From an uncultured Fibrobacter sp. (GTDB lineage: Bacteria > Fibrobacterota > Fibrobacteria > Fibrobacterales > Fibrobacteraceae): DNA of 11,056 bases. Positions 4,943 to 11,056 of the stretch are shown here, piece after piece (position 1 is the stretch's first letter; each line of letters begins with the position of its first letter). Made by a program: the position numbers and the translations under genes. The stretch is from the NCBI GenBank assembly GCA_937891805.1, contig CALATK010000103.1:1-11056 (forward strand), given 5' to 3'. A model generated the notes under the pieces. The model had not been told where the DNA came from. It saw nothing but the letters and a program-made list of their open reading frames with translations, and ran no database searches.

Positions 4943-5734
4943 ATGAGCACGAACCATCAAAATAACAGGATCAAACCTCACGGTGTTGCCCGCGTGATTT
5001 CGAAGCGCGGTTTTTGCAGCCGTAGCGTTGCAGAAAACCTGGTCCGCGAGGGCCGGGTTTCTTTGCGTGGTAAAATCGTGCGCGATCCCGAAACACCCAC
5101 CTTCGAAAGTGATGAAATCCTTGCGGACGGCGCGCCCGTCACCGCAAGTGAGTTCGTGTATTTCGCCATGAACAAACCCCGCGGAATCGTCACTACTGCA
5201 AGCGACGAGAAGGGCCGCAAGACCGTGATGGACATCTTCCGCGAGCAATACTCCAAGATGTTCCCTGGCAGGTCCGTGCCGCACATATCGCCGGTGGGCC
5301 GCCTCGATGCCGCAAGCGAAGGCCTGCTCCTGTTTACGAATGATACGCAATGGGCCGACACACTGCTGAGTCAAACCCGCTGTCATTCTGAAGCCGCAGG
5401 CGATAGAATCCACAAGCAATCCCACTTGAAAATCTACCGCGTGCAAGTCAAAGGCCACCCCACCGCCGACGACCTCGCGAAAATGGAAAAAGGCTTCAAC
5501 GTGCCGCCCCGCATCTTCGGCGAAAAGGAAGAATTCATGCACGCCGAACGAGCGACTCTCCACAGCGAAGGCGAAAAGAACTGCTGGCTCGAAATCACCC
5601 TATCCGAAGGCAAGAACCGCGAAATCCGCCGCATGCTGGCGCACCTGGGTTACGAAGTCATGCGTCTTGTGCGCATCCAGTTCGACAAATACACCCTAGG
5701 CGATTTAAAGCCCGGCGTAATAAAGAAGGTTTGA
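4943..5734 (+). CDS. RsuA/RluB/RluE/RluF-type rRNA pseudouridine synthase
   Basis: A 263-residue protein that isomerises a uridine to pseudouridine, most likely in ribosomal RNA. An S4 RNA-binding domain spans about residues 14-60 (ARVISKRGFCSR, VREGRVSLRGKIV). The catalytic domain follows with MNKPRGIVTT (76-85), the GRLDAASEGLLLFTND motif (119-134) holding the catalytic Asp D122, and the C-terminal EGKNREIRRMLAHLGYEV block (222-239). The exact target uridine cannot be read from sequence; RluF-like and RluB-like are both possible. Between W137 and Y165 the protein is about 13 residues longer than relatives I recall, and this extra stretch is encoded by an in-frame copy of an intergenic repeat. 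No Shine-Dalgarno sequence lies near the ATG; a GGAGG 19 bases upstream belongs to the repeat hairpin. An in-frame ATG at 4931 is closed by TAG, so 4943 is the start. Confidence 0.9.
   Translation: MSTNHQNNRIKPHGVARVISKRGFCSRSVAENLVREGRVSLRGKIVRDPETPTFESDEILADGAPVTASEFVYFAMNKPRGIVTTASDEKGRKTVMDIFREQYSKMFPGRSVPHISPVGRLDAASEGLLLFTNDTQWADTLLSQTRCHSEAAGDRIHKQSHLKIYRVQVKGHPTADDLAKMEKGFNVPPRIFGEKEEFMHAERATLHSEGEKNCWLEITLSEGKNREIRRMLAHLGYEVMRLVRIQFDKYTLGDLKPGVIKKV
5382..5411 (+). repeat. Intergenic repeat copy inside a coding sequence, in frame
   Basis: About 30 bases begin GTCATTCTGAAGCC and end GGCGATAGAATCC. The two ends match those of the intergenic unit at 3614-3656 (opposite strand: GTCATTCTGGAGCC and GGGCGATAGAATC). 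It encodes residues around CHSEAAGDRIH of the pseudouridine synthase without breaking the frame. Confidence 0.75.
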
Positions 5735-5751
5735 GGCTCGAGGTTCGAGCC
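5735..5751. terminator. Hairpin between convergent genes, possible two-way terminator
   Basis: A perfect 7-base stem, GGCTCGA (5735-5741) with TCGAGCC (5745-5751), closes a 3-base loop. It begins right after the pseudouridine synthase stop and lies 8 bases from the GH9 stop. There is no T run on the + strand and only a broken one on the - strand, so terminator function is plausible but not certain. Confidence 0.5.
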
Positions 5752-5759
5752 ACGGAGAA

Positions 5760-7442
5760 TCAGGCCAATAGTGACAGCAGGGCCACCAAGGGAGCATTCC
5801 AGTTGATGGCGGTCTCGTTGCTGGCAAAAGAACAGCGCTCGTCGGTATAGGAAAGTCCCGGCTGCGGGCCCGGATAATGCGGGAAACGGTGCAGGTCCTG
5901 TCTGTCGGCGTTGATGCCGCCCACCACAAGGCCCGGAATCGGGTCTTCTACCCCGTCGGAATGGCAAATGCGGTGGTGCGGAAATTTTGGAGAACTGTGG
6001 GCGGCACCGGTAACGAAACAACGGCTCACCGGATTCTTTCCGTAGATAAAGTCAAGCATACCGCGGGCGATTTCCGTATAGCGCGGATCCGGATTCCAGA
6101 GGTTTGCAATCAGGAGGGTGAGCCCGTGGTTTGCAATCTCACCGTTAGAGCCCCACACGAACTTTTCCAGAGAAAGACCGTAGGCATCGGCGGAACAGCG
6201 TTCCACGATAGCGTCGGCGGCGCTTACCAGAGCACCGCGGGCCTTGGCCTGCATAGCGGAATCGCTATCCTGCAGGGCAAGGGCAATCCAGCCGAAATTG
6301 TCGGTATCCCGCCAGGAAAGCCCCATCTGGGCCGGGCACTTTTCCATGTCCGATTCCAGCGCCTGCAAAAGCTTTTCGCGGGTCAGTCCCTGCTGTTCAA
6401 ACGCCTGCGAGGCGCCCTGGGACATTTCCCTAAACAGCATGGCCCGAGTCCAGAAAAACTCGTCGTCATACCGTTCGTCGCCGTAGCCGCCGCTACCTTC
6501 GGTATTGTGCGGGTAGGTAACATCGGGTTTTTCTAAAGCCCAACGGTAAGCCCGGAGCGCTGCATCCAGGCAGGTCTTGGCATAGGCTGGATAAGCCTGC
6601 TTGAACACCCGATGGGCGTGAGCCATCACCCCTGCAAAATTCAGCGTCGATGTGGTGGACTTGCCTAGAATCTGGCGTTTCTGATTCATGTCGGACTGTG
6701 TGGGCGAAACAAAGCCGTCCCAACGGATAGGCGAAACCTTAAAAAACACGCCGCCGTCATCGTCTTGCATACGCATAAAGAAATCCAGCTCAAAACGGAT
6801 TTCTTCCAGCAAGTTCATACGGAAAGAGCCACCGTGAAAAAGTCCCCCTTCGGTATGAGTCGTAGCATGGTCAGCTGCCAGTTCAGCAACCAGGAGCAAG
6901 GTCCCGAGAGAAACGCCCCCGTTCACGATGTACTTCCCGTAGTCGCCGGCGTCGTACCAGCCGCCGTGGGCGTTCCAGGTTCCCGAGCGGTTCATGCTGG
7001 GGTGAAATTCCAGATGATCGTCCAGATGGGCGGCGGGCCTTGCCCATTTTCCGGCCTTGTCAGCAGGCAGTTCCACGCCTGAGCGCTGGAAATAGAACGA
7101 CTTGAGGGTCATGGCCAGCTGGTTTACCACAATCCGGTCCGAAATCTCGAAATCGAAGGATTCCGCCAGGGCGTTCCCCTTGGCATCCATCACAGAAATC
7201 TTGTACTTTCCAAGAAGAGCAACCTGAGAAAAATCCCCCTGCCACAAGAATTCATCGGTGTACTTGCAGCTGCCTTTTTCCGACATCTGGCCATCGGCCA
7301 CCACGGTACCGGACTCGTCTATCACCTGGAACCAGGGGGACATTTCCTTGAGAGGATTTTCCGGAGTGTCGCAGGCCAGCAAAAACACCTTCGGTGCCTT
7401 GAGCTCGTAACCCACGTGATTGTGCCGGATGGAAAATTTCAT
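5760..7442 (-). CDS. Glycoside hydrolase family 9 enzyme without signal peptide
   Basis: A 560-residue GH9 inverting glycosidase (endoglucanase or cellodextrinase type). An N-terminal immunoglobulin-like cellulase domain covers about residues 3-102 (IRHNHVGYELKAPKVFLLA). The (alpha/alpha)6 catalytic domain carries GGWYDAGDYGKY (160-171) with catalytic-base aspartates D164 and D167. It continues with GKNPVSRCFVTG (468-479), HHRICHSDG (489-497), and the C-terminal SNETAINWNAP (541-551) with the catalytic acid E543. The protein starts directly with the Ig-like domain. There is no signal peptide, and an in-frame TAG lies 27 bases upstream of the ATG, so none can be added. This points to a cytoplasmic enzyme, perhaps acting on imported cellodextrins; export by another route is possible. 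No carbohydrate-binding module or C-terminal sorting domain is seen. The gene converges on the pseudouridine synthase and has its own promoter. Confidence 0.92.
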   Translation of the reverse strand: MKFSIRHNHVGYELKAPKVFLLACDTPENPLKEMSPWFQVIDESGTVVADGQMSEKGSCKYTDEFLWQGDFSQVALLGKYKISVMDAKGNALAESFDFEISDRIVVNQLAMTLKSFYFQRSGVELPADKAGKWARPAAHLDDHLEFHPSMNRSGTWNAHGGWYDAGDYGKYIVNGGVSLGTLLLVAELAADHATTHTEGGLFHGGSFRMNLLEEIRFELDFFMRMQDDDGGVFFKVSPIRWDGFVSPTQSDMNQKRQILGKSTTSTLNFAGVMAHAHRVFKQAYPAYAKTCLDAALRAYRWALEKPDVTYPHNTEGSGGYGDERYDDEFFWTRAMLFREMSQGASQAFEQQGLTREKLLQALESDMEKCPAQMGLSWRDTDNFGWIALALQDSDSAMQAKARGALVSAADAIVERCSADAYGLSLEKFVWGSNGEIANHGLTLLIANLWNPDPRYTEIARGMLDFIYGKNPVSRCFVTGAAHSSPKFPHHRICHSDGVEDPIPGLVVGGINADRQDLHRFPHYPGPQPGLSYTDERCSFASNETAINWNAPLVALLSLLA

Positions 7443-7449
7443 GGCCCAA

Positions 7450-7478
7450 ATTTTAGGAATTTTCGCCTATCGAGAGAC
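7450..7478 (-). promoter_or_regulatory. Promoter of the GH9 gene, predicted leaderless transcript
   Basis: On the minus strand, TTGTCT (7478-7473) and TAAAAT (7455-7450) are 17 bases apart. TTGGGCC (7 bases) and then the ATG at 7442 follow. The start of transcription should fall at the start codon. No Shine-Dalgarno sequence is present. The GH9 gene is thus transcribed separately from ftsE. Confidence 0.6.
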
Positions 7479-7598
7479 AAAAATGTCCGTCGTTTCCGTT
7501 TACAGGGATAACCAGAGCGGAGCACAGCCAGAAAAAACGCACCAGTCCAAAAATGCGTTAGGGCCGCGACTCGAGCCCCACATTCCACATCGCACATT

Positions 7599-7611
7599 GC
7601 GACAAAGTCGC
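7599..7611. terminator. Small hairpin downstream of ftsE
   Basis: A perfect 5-base stem, GCGAC (7599-7603) with GTCGC (7607-7611), closes a 3-base loop about 40 bases past the ftsE stop on the minus strand. No T run follows. It is a weak terminator candidate between ftsE and the GH9 promoter. Confidence 0.3.
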
Positions 7612-7620
7612 GCTCATCTC

Positions 7621-7655
7621 TCTAGATTCTAACCCCTAGATCCTAGCCCTAAATC
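7621..7655. repeat. Heptad-periodic tract at the ftsE stop codon
   Basis: Five 7-base steps, TCTAGAT, TCTAACC, CCTAGAT, CCTAGCC, CTAAATC, each with CTA near the front. The last step contains the ftsE stop codon (7649-7651, minus strand). It is related in style and period to the tracts at 271-298 and 3704-3738. Confidence 0.65.
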
Positions 7656-8338
7656 ATATCCCTGTTCAGGAGTTCACCGTGGTCAAGAACCAGGCGGCGG
7701 AAAGGGCTGTTCAGGTAGAAGTCGGGGTTGTGGGTCGCCATCACCACGGTAGTGCCGCGGGCGTTGATTTCCTTGAAAATACGGAATACGTCTTCGGCGT
7801 TTGCGGGGTCCAGGTTTCCGGTGGGTTCGTCGGCCAGAAGCAGGTAGGGGTTGTGGACCATGGCGCGGGCGATGGCCACACGCTGCTGTTCACCGCCCGA
7901 AAGGGTATAAGGCATGGCGAAGCGTTTCTGGCTGATACCCACCAGAGCAAGGGCGTCAAAGACCGCCGCGTTGATCTGCTTTGCAGGAGTGCCTACGATT
8001 CGAAGGGCCAGGGCCACGTTGTCAAAGACGTTCCTATCGGGCAACAGCTTGAAATCCTGGAAGATGATTCCCATCTTGCGGCGGAGTGCCTGAATCTTTT
8101 TTTCTGGCGTGGTCTTGCTGTCATAGACGGTGTCGCCGGTGAACTTCACCATGACCTGTCCGCCACGCTCTTCGTCGGGGCGCTCGTCCATGTAAATCAG
8201 CTTCAACACCGTAGATTTACCCGCGCCGGAATGCCCCGTCAGAAACACGAACTCGCCCTTGTTGATACGGAACGTCACGTTGTTGAGGGCCTTCCAGTCC
8301 TTCTCGTAAGATTTCGTCACGTGGGTGAAGTGAATCAT
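7649..8338 (-). CDS. ftsE: Cell-division ABC ATPase FtsE
   Basis: A 229-residue ABC ATPase. The Walker A motif is GHSGAGKST (35-43), the Q-loop is Q94, the signature LSGGE is at 146-150, Walker B LLLADE at 166-171, and the H-loop His is H203. The segment FQDFKLLPDRNVFDNVALALR (93-113) is the hallmark of FtsE. In well-studied bacteria FtsE pairs with the membrane protein FtsX at the division site to activate cell-wall hydrolases. No ftsX is found here: the next gene downstream is the GH9 hydrolase, on its own promoter. The ATG at 8338 has GGAAGG 7 bases upstream. It lies 68 bases after the SurA-like gene in the same direction, so it is probably the last gene of that operon. A generic LolD/MacB-type ATPase is less likely given the FtsE hallmark. 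Confidence 0.9.
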   Translation of the reverse strand: MIHFTHVTKSYEKDWKALNNVTFRINKGEFVFLTGHSGAGKSTVLKLIYMDERPDEERGGQVMVKFTGDTVYDSKTTPEKKIQALRRKMGIIFQDFKLLPDRNVFDNVALALRIVGTPAKQINAAVFDALALVGISQKRFAMPYTLSGGEQQRVAIARAMVHNPYLLLADEPTGNLDPANAEDVFRIFKEINARGTTVVMATHNPDFYLNSPFRRLVLDHGELLNRDMI

Positions 8339-8406
8339 GTTCGCGCCTTCCGCTATGCCTATGCCATCATCTTGTTTCTAGAACAATCCCGCTCTTTGCC
8401 TTTGGA

Positions 8407-9693
8407 CTACTCCGTCAGGCGGATGTCCACATGGACTTCTTGCCGCCATTTCTTGATGAGCGTTTTCAGCTTCTCGTTTTCCAAGTGGGATGCCGCAAAG
8501 GATTCAATCTTTCCGTAATCCTCTTCGAGATTCAGTTCACGAATCTGGCGGGAATCATCCAGGCGGAACAGATGGTAGGCTCCGTCAATCAACACGGGTT
8601 CGGAAACCTCCCCCACGTTCAGCCCAGCCACAGGTTCCACGTAGGCGGGTTCCATCTCGTTACGCTGGAACCAGCCCAGAAGCCCGCCCTGGAAGTTGCT
8701 GGACTTGTCCTCGCTGAACTTCTTGGCGGCGGCGCTAAATTCTTCCTTGGTCTTCAAAGTTTTCTGCAGAGAATCAGCCCGCTGGATCACCGCCGCAGTA
8801 TCTGCCGCCGTAGGAATCGTGCGGAGCAGGATATGGGCAGAACGCACACCGTCTTCCTTGCGGCCCAGCACACGCACAATATGCCAGCCCAGGTCCGTCT
8901 TCACGGGGATTGCGGAATACTGGCCGTTCTTCAGCTGGTCCAAGGCCCGCTCAAAGGCCGGGTCCAAAAGCCCACGTTTGAAATAGCCCAGGTCGCCACC
9001 CTTGGCGGCGGAAGTGTCCTGGGAGTGGTTCTTCGCGAGAATCTCAAAGTTCATGCCCAGGTTCAGACTATCGATCAAAGCCTCCGCCACCTTTTTCACG
9101 GAATCCACAATCACCGTGTCGGGGTGGATGGTCATCTGGATGTGGCTCAGAAGCACACAGTTGTACTGGGGCGGAATGGAATCCTTGTATGCCTTGTAAA
9201 AGGCATCCACCTCTTTCTTGGTGGGGCTAATCGCACCCACGTGGCGCTGACGGACCTTCATGAGCTCGATATGGCTCCGAACCTGCTTAGAAAGACGGTC
9301 CCTGTACTGGGCCATGCTGAGACCCAACTGGGCGCGAATCGCTTTCTCGAGAGTGGCAAGGTCGATGTTCTGGCTACCGACCAGCTGAGCCAGGTGGGCG
9401 TTCACCCGCTGGTCTACCTCGGCGTCGGTCACCACGATGGAGTCGCGGTCTATGCGGGAAAGCAGAACCTTCTCCTCGATCATCTGATCCAGCACATAGT
9501 CCTTCTGCTGCTGCTCCGTCATGGCAGAGCCTTCAGGAGTTTCCTGGAACTGGTAAAGGTTGTTCAGGAACTCTGAACGCATAATGGGCTTGCCGTCTAC
9601 CACGGCGGCAACGCCTTCCATCAGTACTGGAGCGGCCCAAAGGCTTGCGGCAAACAGGCAGACAAAACACACAAAATTCTTGACTTTCGTCAT
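8407..9693 (-). CDS. Periplasmic SurA-like peptidyl-prolyl isomerase, two parvulin domains
   Basis: A 428-residue secreted foldase. Residues 1-20 form a signal peptide (MTKVKNFVCFVCLFAASLWA, cut before APV). A SurA-type N-terminal chaperone region covers about 22-175 (VAAVVDGKPIMRSEFLNN is typical). A first parvulin domain spans about 178-278 (LSHIQM, GGDLGYFKRG, GWHIVRV) and a second about 284-378 (AHILLR, GGLLGWFQRNEMEPAY, YHLFRLDD). Length and order match SurA, which helps outer-membrane proteins fold. The start is the ATG at 9693, which shares its A with the TGA of the upstream gene and has AAGGA 6 bases upstream; a GTG at 9696 sits too close to that site. It is translationally linked to the lipoprotein gene upstream and probably co-transcribed with ftsE downstream. 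Confidence 0.9.
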   Translation of the reverse strand: MTKVKNFVCFVCLFAASLWAAPVLMEGVAAVVDGKPIMRSEFLNNLYQFQETPEGSAMTEQQQKDYVLDQMIEEKVLLSRIDRDSIVVTDAEVDQRVNAHLAQLVGSQNIDLATLEKAIRAQLGLSMAQYRDRLSKQVRSHIELMKVRQRHVGAISPTKKEVDAFYKAYKDSIPPQYNCVLLSHIQMTIHPDTVIVDSVKKVAEALIDSLNLGMNFEILAKNHSQDTSAAKGGDLGYFKRGLLDPAFERALDQLKNGQYSAIPVKTDLGWHIVRVLGRKEDGVRSAHILLRTIPTAADTAAVIQRADSLQKTLKTKEEFSAAAKKFSEDKSSNFQGGLLGWFQRNEMEPAYVEPVAGLNVGEVSEPVLIDGAYHLFRLDDSRQIRELNLEEDYGKIESFAASHLENEKLKTLIKKWRQEVHVDIRLTE

Positions 9694-10508
9694 CACTTAT
9701 CCTTCTTGGAAAACACGTCCGTCTGGGAGAAAATCGGTCGGGACATCTTCCATTCCTTTTTCAAACGTTCACGTACGGCCTTGCGGTGTTCAAGCCACGC
9801 CTGGGTTGCCACCGTCTCCGCCACCTCGTCGTAGGGCAAAACGTCGGCGGAATCCAGCTTCTGGGTCACCACAACCATCTTCAGAGCTCCCGAGCAGACC
9901 TTCATGGGAGAAAGTTTGCCCACCGTCACCTCGCGGATATCGGCTATCATGCAGGAATCCGGCGATTCGGCTAAAGAATCAAAGGGTTCAATCTTCTTGA
10001 TCAGGTAATGCGCCGCCGGCAGGGAGTCGTAGTCCAAGGACTTGTGGCCCTTGTAGTATGTATCTGCCGAGGTCCAGTCCTTAAAGAACATCTGGGCACC
10101 CGAAACCAGGGTTTTGCCCCGCAGGTAATCTTCTTTATGGGCGTTGTAGTAGTCGATACGTTCGGCATCGCTTACCACCATGGTGTCCTCGAAACTCTGC
10201 ATCAGGCGGTCCACCACCATTTTGCGCACCGTCTGTTCGATTTGCATAGACAAGACCGGGTCCTGGTCAATCCCTCTCTGCTGGGCTTCCTGGAACATGG
10301 TCTCTTCGTCTATCCAGCGCTCCAAGAAAGCGAGGCGTTCCCGGTCGGTCCAGGAATCCCACTGCGGGGCCTGCTTATGGATGTCCGAGAGATAGAGTTT
10401 CGAATCCCCCACGGAAACCACCACAGGGTCGTTCTTTTCGCGCATCAAGTCACATGCCGCTACGGCGAGCAGCACCAGGGCGCAAAAAATGTGGAACAAG
10501 ACTTTCAT
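9693..10508 (-). CDS. SurA-N/PpiC-like foldase lipoprotein
   Basis: A 271-residue lipoprotein. The signal MKVLFHIFCALVLLAVAAC has its lipobox Cys at 19; Asp follows at 20, a residue that in E. coli favours inner-membrane retention. Residues about 28-125 look like the chaperone half of SurA/PrsA-type foldases (VVVSVGDSKLYLSDI, then a helical stretch with RERLAFLERWIDEETMFQEA). In the remaining half I cannot find the conserved parvulin blocks (HILL, GGDLG, GWH), so isomerase activity is doubtful; it may be a degenerate parvulin domain. It is the first gene of the leftward cluster and overlaps the SurA-like gene by one base (TGATG), suggesting the two act together in envelope protein folding. 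The transcript is predicted to be leaderless. Confidence 0.78.
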   Translation of the reverse strand: MKVLFHIFCALVLLAVAACDLMREKNDPVVVSVGDSKLYLSDIHKQAPQWDSWTDRERLAFLERWIDEETMFQEAQQRGIDQDPVLSMQIEQTVRKMVVDRLMQSFEDTMVVSDAERIDYYNAHKEDYLRGKTLVSGAQMFFKDWTSADTYYKGHKSLDYDSLPAAHYLIKKIEPFDSLAESPDSCMIADIREVTVGKLSPMKVCSGALKMVVVTQKLDSADVLPYDEVAETVATQAWLEHRKAVRERLKKEWKMSRPIFSQTDVFSKKDK

Positions 10509-10515
10509 CGCCCCA

Positions 10516-10521
10516 AATTTA
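10516..10521 (-). promoter_or_regulatory. -10 box of the foldase operon, predicted leaderless transcript
   Basis: TAAATT on the minus strand, continuing as TAAATTTG, which fits the FCB TAnnTTTG element. It is followed 7 bases later by the ATG at 10508. A weak -35-like TTATTA lies at 10544-10539, 17 bases further up. No Shine-Dalgarno sequence is present. Confidence 0.55.
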
Positions 10522-10582
10522 GAAAATTCAGGGTTAGGTAATAAGTGTCTTTGCCCGACCTTTAACTAAATTGGGAATAAAC

Positions 10583-10627
10583 ATGATTGCTTTAGCAAAG
10601 AAGGTATTGAATTGTTTAACGAAGTAG
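10583..10627 (+). other. Possible 14-codon upstream ORF before the M20 peptidase
   Basis: ATG at 10583 opens a 14-codon frame (MIALAKKVLNCLTK) ending at TAG 10625-10627. It overlaps the likely TTG start of the peptidase in another frame. A TAAATT box at 10567-10572 lies 10 bases before the ATG, the same spacing as for the arginase-like gene. It could be a leader peptide, but a frame this short may also arise by chance. Confidence 0.25.
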
Positions 10628-11056
10628 AAAAAGAAATTCACGGGAACATGCCCCGCTACCTGGAAACCCTGATGGACCTGGTGCGCATTCCCTCCATCAG
10701 TTTCGACAATTTTGACCAGAAGTTCGTGATCCAGTCCGCAGAGGCGGTAAAGGCCCTTTTTGAGAAGGCGGGATACACCAACATCCAGTTTTTGACGCCC
10801 AAGAGCGGAAGGCACACGGTCTATGCCGAAAGCCTCACCAGCAAAGACAAACCTACGGTGCTCCTGTACGCCCATCACGATGTGCAGCCCCCTATGCGGG
10901 AGGCCCTCTGGAATTCCAAGCCCTTCGAGCCCGTGCTGAAGGGAGACCGGCTCTACGGTCGCGGTACTGCCGACGACAAGGCGGGAATTGCGGAGATCCT
11001 CGGCGCTGTGAAATATCTGAAGGAAAACAACGTAAGTCACGGCACAATAAAGATCG
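10612..11056 (+). CDS. M20-family metallopeptidase, N-terminal part (cut by window edge)
   Basis: The first 148 codons of a dinuclear zinc peptidase or deacylase of the M20 family, probably a cytoplasmic dipeptidase. Visible motifs are LVRIPSIS (23-30), the metal and catalytic block LLYAHHDVQP (84-93, with H88 and D90), WNSKPFEPVLKGDRLYGRG (100-118) and TADDKAG (119-125, with bridging ligand D121). This wording fits the dipeptidase (PepV/CNDP-like) branch better than ArgE or DapE. The likely start is TTG at 10612: it has GAAGG 7 bases upstream and gives the usual N-terminal helix before LVRIPSIS. The first in-frame ATG, at 10648, lacks a Shine-Dalgarno sequence and would trim 12 residues. The gene is divergent from the foldase operon, with 103 bases between the two starts. 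Confidence 0.88.
   Translation, partial: MFNEVEKEIHGNMPRYLETLMDLVRIPSISFDNFDQKFVIQSAEAVKALFEKAGYTNIQFLTPKSGRHTVYAESLTSKDKPTVLLYAHHDVQPPMREALWNSKPFEPVLKGDRLYGRGTADDKAGIAEILGAVKYLKENNVSHGTIKI

Noticed and set aside
7679..8518. 279-codon + strand frame opposite ftsE
   Set aside because: Antisense shadow of an ABC ATPase with all motifs intact.
8431..9576. 381-codon + strand frame opposite the SurA-like gene
   Set aside because: Antisense shadow of a gene with clear signal peptide and parvulin motifs; the predicted peptide matches nothing known.
9694..9696. GTG as start of the SurA-like gene
   Set aside because: It is only 3 bases from the AAGGA site; the next codon, ATG at 9693, has proper spacing and gives the same signal peptide.

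Overview
The window looks like chromosomal DNA from a Fibrobacter-type bacterium (Fibrobacterota, FCB group). The clues are a GH9 cellulase, a lipoprotein with the short Asp/Ser-rich linker common in Fibrobacter surface proteins, a SurA-like foldase pair, and -10 boxes followed by TTTG that resemble the FCB TAnnTTTG element. This assignment is inferred from sequence character only. There are eleven protein-coding genes (two cut by the window edges), one riboswitch, several short promoters and a dense set of small intergenic repeats. No tRNA, rRNA, CRISPR array or transposase was seen.

Left part (1-2990). The 5' end of glnS (glutaminyl-tRNA synthetase) reads leftward off the edge. A repeat-rich gap of about 430 bases follows, then a stand-alone arginase-fold protein on the + strand. 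After it comes the most interesting unit: a sigma70-type promoter, a compact preQ1-I riboswitch that ends exactly at the start codon, a YhhQ/VUT-family queuosine-precursor transporter, and a short-chain dehydrogenase/reductase (SDR) overlapping the transporter by 4 bases. The SDR is therefore probably part of a preQ1-controlled operon, although no SDR role in queuosine metabolism is known to me.

Middle part (2993-7442). A barnase-family guanyl ribonuclease, made as a lipoprotein, converges on the SDR with a 2-base gap. A nested small repeat and a 7-base-periodic tract lie before hisC (histidinol-phosphate aminotransferase). A REP-like double hairpin separates hisC from an RsuA/RluF-type rRNA pseudouridine synthase. 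That enzyme carries an in-frame copy of the same intergenic repeat family inside its coding sequence. A convergent GH9 glycoside hydrolase without any signal peptide follows on the - strand.

Right part (7649-11056). A leftward cluster runs from a lipid-anchored SurA-N-like protein, through a periplasmic SurA-like double-parvulin isomerase, to ftsE (ABC ATPase, with no ftsX beside it). It reads like an envelope-biogenesis operon. Divergent from it is the start of an M20-family metallopeptidase with a likely TTG start.

Across the window, several first genes (barnase-like, GH9, SurA-N-like lipoprotein) have a TAnnnT box 6-7 bases before ATG and no Shine-Dalgarno sequence. This predicts leaderless mRNAs. 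Genes inside operons, and glnS and ftsE, do have Shine-Dalgarno-like sequences.
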